Shown here: positions 59,139-64,000 of the stretch, one piece after another
Position numbering within the stretch: position 1 is the first letter of the stretch
How the letters are laid out: each line of letters opens with the position of its first letter
Source: Brachypterus glaber
Taxonomy: Eukaryota; Arthropoda; Insecta; Coleoptera; Kateretidae
DNA length: 64,000 nucleotides
Assembly: GCA_958510825.1 (NCBI GenBank)
Contig: OY294051.1
Span: 3,844,001-3,908,000, forward strand
Direction: 5' to 3'
Notes under the pieces: model-generated
The model's database searches: none
What the model was told of the DNA's origin: nothing
What the model saw: only the letters and a program-made list of their open reading frames with translations
Program-made: the position numbers and the translations under genes

Positions 59139-59906
59139 GGGCCACTTGCACCAATTTTATTTTGATCAAGGTTTAATTAATCTACGTTTAAAAAATAATC
59201 TCTGGTTAAATATGTTTGCATTGCACCAATGAAAGTTAAACAAAGTTTAGTTAAACCGAGCACACATCTCTAATTTTAGTGTAATTTGAATGTAGCTAAC
59301 TTCACATTATTTTGATGTTTGACGTTTATATCATTTGGTTTATTATATTTTCAAAAAAAGCTGTTAGTTATTGACAGTTACTTATTGTGTTATGTGTTAT
59401 TGTGTTCTGTAAGCTAAAAAGTAGCAATGGATATGCCCAAAGAAAAAGATGAAAACAAAAAAAACGTTCGCCCAATTATACTATAAATGATAAATCTTAA
59501 ATTAAAATTGTGGCACAATACAATAGTGTTATCGAAAACAAAAAAACGGACGCAATTGGGATATTCCAGTTGTTCTTCAATACGTACAAGAATATTGGCC
59601 AGTCCAATTCCAACAAGTCTTCATCTAATAAATCGGCTTCTGCCATCATTGCAGGTAATTTCGTAAAATCAAAGGAAAACACTCACGGGTACGAAATGAC
59701 AGATAAAAACCTAAAGTTAGGTTATGTTTTGATATAACCCAGGTTTAAGTGACATAAACCATCAAACTCGAACGATTACATTTATTCTGAGATTAAGAAA
59801 AATAAACTTGGTTTAAAAAATGGTGCAACAGCGAAACGTCAATTAACTCTTAAACCATTAACTTAATCCGAGTTTAAGCTTAAATCATGTTTGGTGCAAG
59901 TGGCCC
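59139..59906 (+). mobile_element. Harbinger-derived element with Myb-like ORF remnant
   Basis: TIR GGGCCACTTGCACCAA at both ends; TAA duplication (59136-59138, 59907-59909). 768 bases; shares TIR with the 135-bp MITE at 23415. Confidence 0.88.
59427..59737 (+). pseudogene. Myb/SANT-like Harbinger accessory ORF, broken
   Basis: ATG at 59427 reads MDMPKEKDENKK; after an eight-A run the matching frame shifts to give RSPNYTINDKS, a stop, then IKIVAQYNSVIENKKTDAI. The NYT..(K)..IKIVAQY..VIENKKTDA pattern fits the Myb/SANT-like DNA-binding protein carried as the second ORF of Harbinger elements. It sits inside a 768-base element with Harbinger-type TIRs and a TAA target duplication, which supports the call. 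One frameshift and one stop; not functional as read. Confidence 0.55.
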
Positions 59907-60189
59907 TAAATGACCTAAATCGAGCTCAAAAAACACATTTATTGATGCGTTCAATAATATATTATCGTTATCAAAATAAAGAACAAAACTTTATGGTTCA
60001 ACGAACCTATAGTACCTTACTTATTTCGATACTTTGAAAATAACATTTGTTACATACTGGGTGATTTTTGAAATAATATTTAACATATTATGTTAAAATT
60101 TTCAGCCTTGATACACACTCTTTGAGGCAAAAAAATTGATTTCTTTGAATGTTACATTCTCTTACCGACTGGGTTTTCCTAAAGTGCCT

Positions 60190-60705
60190 TAAAACCAGTT
60201 AAACAGTACCAAGCACTTTGTCAAAACATCGGCACTAGGCACTAATTTGAAACGTTATGAAAAGGAAAGTTGTATGATCACGTGAATAGGCAACTATTAA
60301 TACACCTGCATAATTTATTAAAGTTGGGAAGTCTGTATCTCTTTATATTCTAGCAAAAAACTGTATAAAGCATTTTTTATAAGGCTTAAAAAAGCTTTAA
60401 TTTAAAATATAATTTTTTGAAATCGGGTTTTAAATAAGTGTGATATGCTAAAAAAACGTTTTACTGCTTTAAACGTATGGTTTGGATATATCTCGAAAAC
60501 AATGCATTTTAGGAAAAAATAGTTTGTATTATTTTTTGACCAATATAAAATTATATTTCATATAAGTGCTAAATTAATAAAATACAATAATAGTTGCCTT
60601 AATTATAACCAAAACACGCTAAAAATAGTAGTTTTACCCAATTCTTACCCCCTTACCTCCAATCGTTTACCCCCAAATTCTAATCAGAAATCTTACCGAA
60701 GTCAA
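60190..60705 (+). mobile_element. CATCGGCACT family, degenerate 3'-truncated copy
   Basis: TGTCAAAACATCGGCACTA near 60220, then the usual body to TTACCCCCAAATTC; hairpin end absent. Confidence 0.6.
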
Positions 60706-60984
60706 AAATCATAGATTTTTATGTGGAAAATCTCGAAAGTCCGTGCAAAAATATTTTGTGGTGGTTCACCCCTCGGTATAAATAAATTTAAATGTTTTTA
60801 CAATTTTTATAAGATGAAATTTAACACTTAAAAATGTTGCATATTAAGTGGATCACCTTGTACATTAATTTAATTGTTTATTGGATTTTTTTAGTCGGAA
60901 GCACGTTGCCAGTAATGTTTATTTTCATAAAAATCGACAGACTAAACAATTGCGCTGGATGCTGTGCTACACACACACACAAAA

Positions 60985-61777
60985 AACGATTCACTCATCG
61001 CAGTAATGAGAAGAATCCATTTTCTTATTTTTGTTTTGACGTATGTCAAAAATTATTATGTAACAATAATTTTGCAGAATTTTACAAAAATATCTGCTTT
61101 TTTCTTTGCGAGCTAACAGTTTTTTTTAATTGGCTAAAAGTACTCGCTTTTAATAGTATTTTCGTGAAAAAAATTGCGGAATATTCATTAATTGAACATT
61201 TGATTCTTAAAATATATCTCCTTCTAAATTCTGAAATATCGTATCTGAAAAATTTATCCCATTAAAAAAAAAACACCAAACCAGCAAACTACCAAACTAA
61301 ACCATTGTCAACGTAAACCAACGCCTCCCATAAAAAAAAACACCAAACCAGCAAACTACCAAACTAAACCATTGTCAACGTAAACCAACACCTCCCATTA
61401 AAAAAAAACACCAAACCAGCAAACTACCAAACCAAACCATTGTTAACGTAAACCAACGCCCCCATTAAAAAAATCAAACAGAAATTTGTGAGTATTTTAA
61501 CAATCTTTTGCTATATATTCGAACAAAAAAAACTGGATTTTCCGCACCTAATTATATTCAAGACAGTAAGTTTAAGTAATAAAACCAGATATCAGTGCAA
61601 AAATATAGTTCATTTTTGTGGACCTGATGCGCACCGTAACCCCACTCAAATTAAACTATTTCATAAAACTACAACTGCCTATACGGAAGCCGCTTTTGAC
61701 ATCCGTCAAAACAAAAATAAGCAAACCAGTGCGCATGTTCTAGATTCTTTTCATTACTGCGGTGAGCGAATCGTCAC
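60985..61777. mobile_element. Foldback element with 68-bp tandem array at its centre
   Basis: Left: ACGATTC(A)CTCA(T)CGCAGTAATGA then TTATTTTTGTTTTGACG; right: the same two blocks inverted and in mirror order (61688-61775). Between them 61260-61470 holds three copies of a 68-bp unit (CACCAAACCAGCAAACTACC...). Confidence 0.65.
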
Positions 61778-62408
61778 AAAAAGAATCTGCTGTCAAAAAA
61801 AACCTTTTTTTTGTAAAAGAAAAAAATATTTTTTTTACATTTTTTTTAACGAAACTTATTTTGATATTTTCAAAAGAACTTTAAAACCTTCGTTTTAAAC
61901 AAAAATAAAAAAAATATATTTAAAAAAAAATATTTTTTATCCCCTTTCACCCCTAACCCACCCCGATTTTGACCAAAAACAATCCTGGCTAAGAATTTTT
62001 GATTATAAATATATTACCCTAATTTGAAGTCTTTAGCTCAAAGCGTTCTCGAGTTATCGTGATCGCAAAGTTTCCCGTACAAACTGACAGACTGATTCTT
62101 TTCGCGGAAATCAGATTTTTTAAATATAAAACGCCAAAAAACGCAAAAAGCTATAATTAAAAAAAAATTTGTAGGACTTTTCTATGGGACAGTAAAACTC
62201 TTGAATGAAGAATTTGTTTATCTAACTATAAACATATTTCTAGAATTTGTTTATTTATTCGAAATATTCTATAAACTGGTTCAAAACCTAGTCAAGTTTA
62301 TAATTTATGGCTTAATTTTGATAAACATATTGCCTAACTAAAATAACAATTATTAGACGTGTTTAAGTCTGGAATAATATTAGGGATACAAAACTAAATT
62401 TTAACCAA
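61778..62408. other. Repeat module, no gene
   Basis: AAGTCTTTAGCTCAAAGCG and TCTCGAGTTATCGTGATCGC (62029-62066) are the inverse of 1775-1812. Confidence 0.45.
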
Positions 62409-63235
62409 AACTAGATGAAACGTTGCAAGCACCCTGTCAAAACATCGTCACTATTGGGAAAACTAATAACATGCTATTAGAACAGGGTAGCACAACATAA
62501 TTACAGTTTTACTACTACTTTATTTTACTACTACTACACTACTACCACTCACCTACACAAAAACATTCTTTAACTCCTCACTACACAAACTAACTTGTAT
62601 AATATTTATATTAAACTTTAGCTTTTCTTGTACACTTAATTAAAATTAATAATAAAAATATGTTTTTACTTGAATGCAAGTTGAACTTATTAATTACAAT
62701 TTTTGATTGATTCTAAAAACAAATGAATGAAAGCTTAAAATTTGTACAATAGAGCCATCTAGTTTGCAAATTTCAAACTAGGTGTTTTGTTTGATTTTAA
62801 ATTATGTATCTTTAAAGCATTATATTCTAGCAAAAAACTGTATATAACATTTTTTATAGGGCTTAAAAAGAGCTTTTATTTAAAATATAATTTTTTGAAA
62901 TCGGGTTATAAATATGTGAGATATGCTAAAAAAACCTTTTACTGCTTTAAACGCCAATATCTCGAAAACAATGCGTTTTAGGAAAACGTTGTTTATAAAA
63001 TTTTTTGACCAATTTAAAATTATCTTTTATATAAGTTTTACCCTATTTTACCCCCTTACCCCCAATCGTTTACCCCCAAAATCTAATCAGCTCTTCGGAA
63101 TACGATAAGAAACAATATGCAAAAAACCGCAAGTCGATATCTCATGTAGAAATGGAGTTTGGACATCCAGACAGACAGACAGACGCAAAACTTTTTTTAC
63201 TGATTTCGACTCAGAATGGTCTAAAACGCCGACAA
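62409..63235 (+). mobile_element. CATCGGCACT family, copy interrupted by about 290 bp
   Basis: AACTAGATG start; after CACTATTG an insert (about 62458-62745) splits it from AGAGCCATCTAGTTTG. The body continues to AGACAGACAGACGC; the hairpin is missing. Confidence 0.65.
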
Positions 63236-63717
63236 ATGTGTTTTTTTGAGAAATCTTAATAATAGTTATTTGCGCTTCTGGTAGAGGTAAGGAGCGCTTA
63301 TGTGCAGCTCTTTATGCCGCGTTTTGATAAACTGCGCAAGTCCAATATGGCCACCTTCGAAGGGCTTATTTTAGGATATATGACCCCTTTCTTGGTTTTT
63401 CATGTTTTGTGATGTAGAATCATCCCCTTTATTTTATGACAAAATACTGCAAACACCGTGTATCGTCAATTTATTAGTCTTATACTTCTGGGTGGGATCA
63501 AAATTATCAAACACATTGTTTCTTTTACGTTATTTTGATATCATATTTACTTAGTTTGACTATTGAAAAATGATAAACTGATTTTAATGGCCTTTTTATT
63601 ACCTTTTATCACAATTATTCACAATTAACTAAAATTTATTATCGTGTCCTCTGCGCCATCGTTAGGGTACAGTTAAAAAATTGTATGTGCACAAATACGT
63701 TTTGATTAAATCGAAAA
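63236..63717. other. No gene; mobile-element end fragment
   Basis: CCACCTTCGAAGGGC and TGATGTAGAATCATCCCC resemble the TIR region of the 731-bp MITE family. Confidence 0.4.
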
Positions 63718-64000
63718 TAGTATATTCTATAACTAGTATGGAATAGACAATATTCCGCGCGAGCGGAAAGTTTGTCATACGAGCCGGCAGGCGAGTATGA
63801 CGGTCCCGCAAGCGCGGAATTACTATTCCATACGTGTTGAAGACTATACTTTTTCTTCGACTGCAAATATGAAACACTGTATGGCTTTAAACTGCGGACA
63901 AGGTTAAAAACAATGTTTTTTGTGACTCGACATTATAAATGCAACAAAACACATATTTTTAAATAAAGCAATTAATGTTATTTAATAATTTTATCAAATC
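63718..64000 (-). repeat. Palindrome-ended repeat, copy 2 (window edge)
   Basis: Inverted relative of 57975-58262, cut by the window end. Confidence 0.75.

Noticed and set aside
60834..61265. 143-codon Cys-rich frame
   Set aside because: Overlaps the arm of a foldback element; AT-biased residues, no domain, no splice context.

Overview
The window looks like AT-rich, intron-containing, repeat-dense insect nuclear DNA. A beetle is my best guess from the Chico and Snoo proteins and the style of the MITEs, but the sequence does not fix the order. Genes occupy islands; most of the rest is short non-autonomous transposons, foldback palindromes and tandem repeats. One 200-base assembly gap lies at 22736-22935.

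Layout: 1-19.2 kb is mostly repeats, including a Harbinger-like element with a transposase remnant near 0.4-1.3 kb. At 19.3-19.7 kb (minus) is the first coding exon of chico (insulin receptor substrate), carrying the PH domain. From 20.4 to 30.8 kb there is another repeat field: three elements sharing CCCA..TAGCA ends, a hAT-type element with very GC-rich ends, a large palindrome and a duplicated block. At 31.0-37.1 kb (plus) is a complete seven-exon gene for a 671-residue protein with three pipsqueak/CENP-B-like DNA-binding modules and no transposase catalytic domain. At 42.2-48.6 kb (minus) is a complete six-exon gene for a 1062-residue protein that joins THAP, ZAD-like, FLYWCH-like and MULE-transposase-like regions. 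Head-to-head with it, 0.73 kb away, is dCMP deaminase (49.4-50.7 kb, plus). A tRNA-Phe(GAA) gene is at 52.0 kb (minus). The first coding exon of the Ski/Sno corepressor (Snoo) is at 53.8-54.65 kb (plus); its later exons lie beyond the window, so 54.65-64 kb is probably a TE-filled intron.

The intact genes have consistent splice sites: for the three multi-exon genes every junction I checked keeps frame (totals 2016, 3189 and 627 nt). The two large zinc-finger/HTH genes look like host genes built from transposase parts and are the most interesting content. Chico (insulin/PI3K signalling), Snoo (TGF-beta/BMP corepressor) and dCMP deaminase (dUMP supply) have no obvious common pathway; there is no operon-like logic here.
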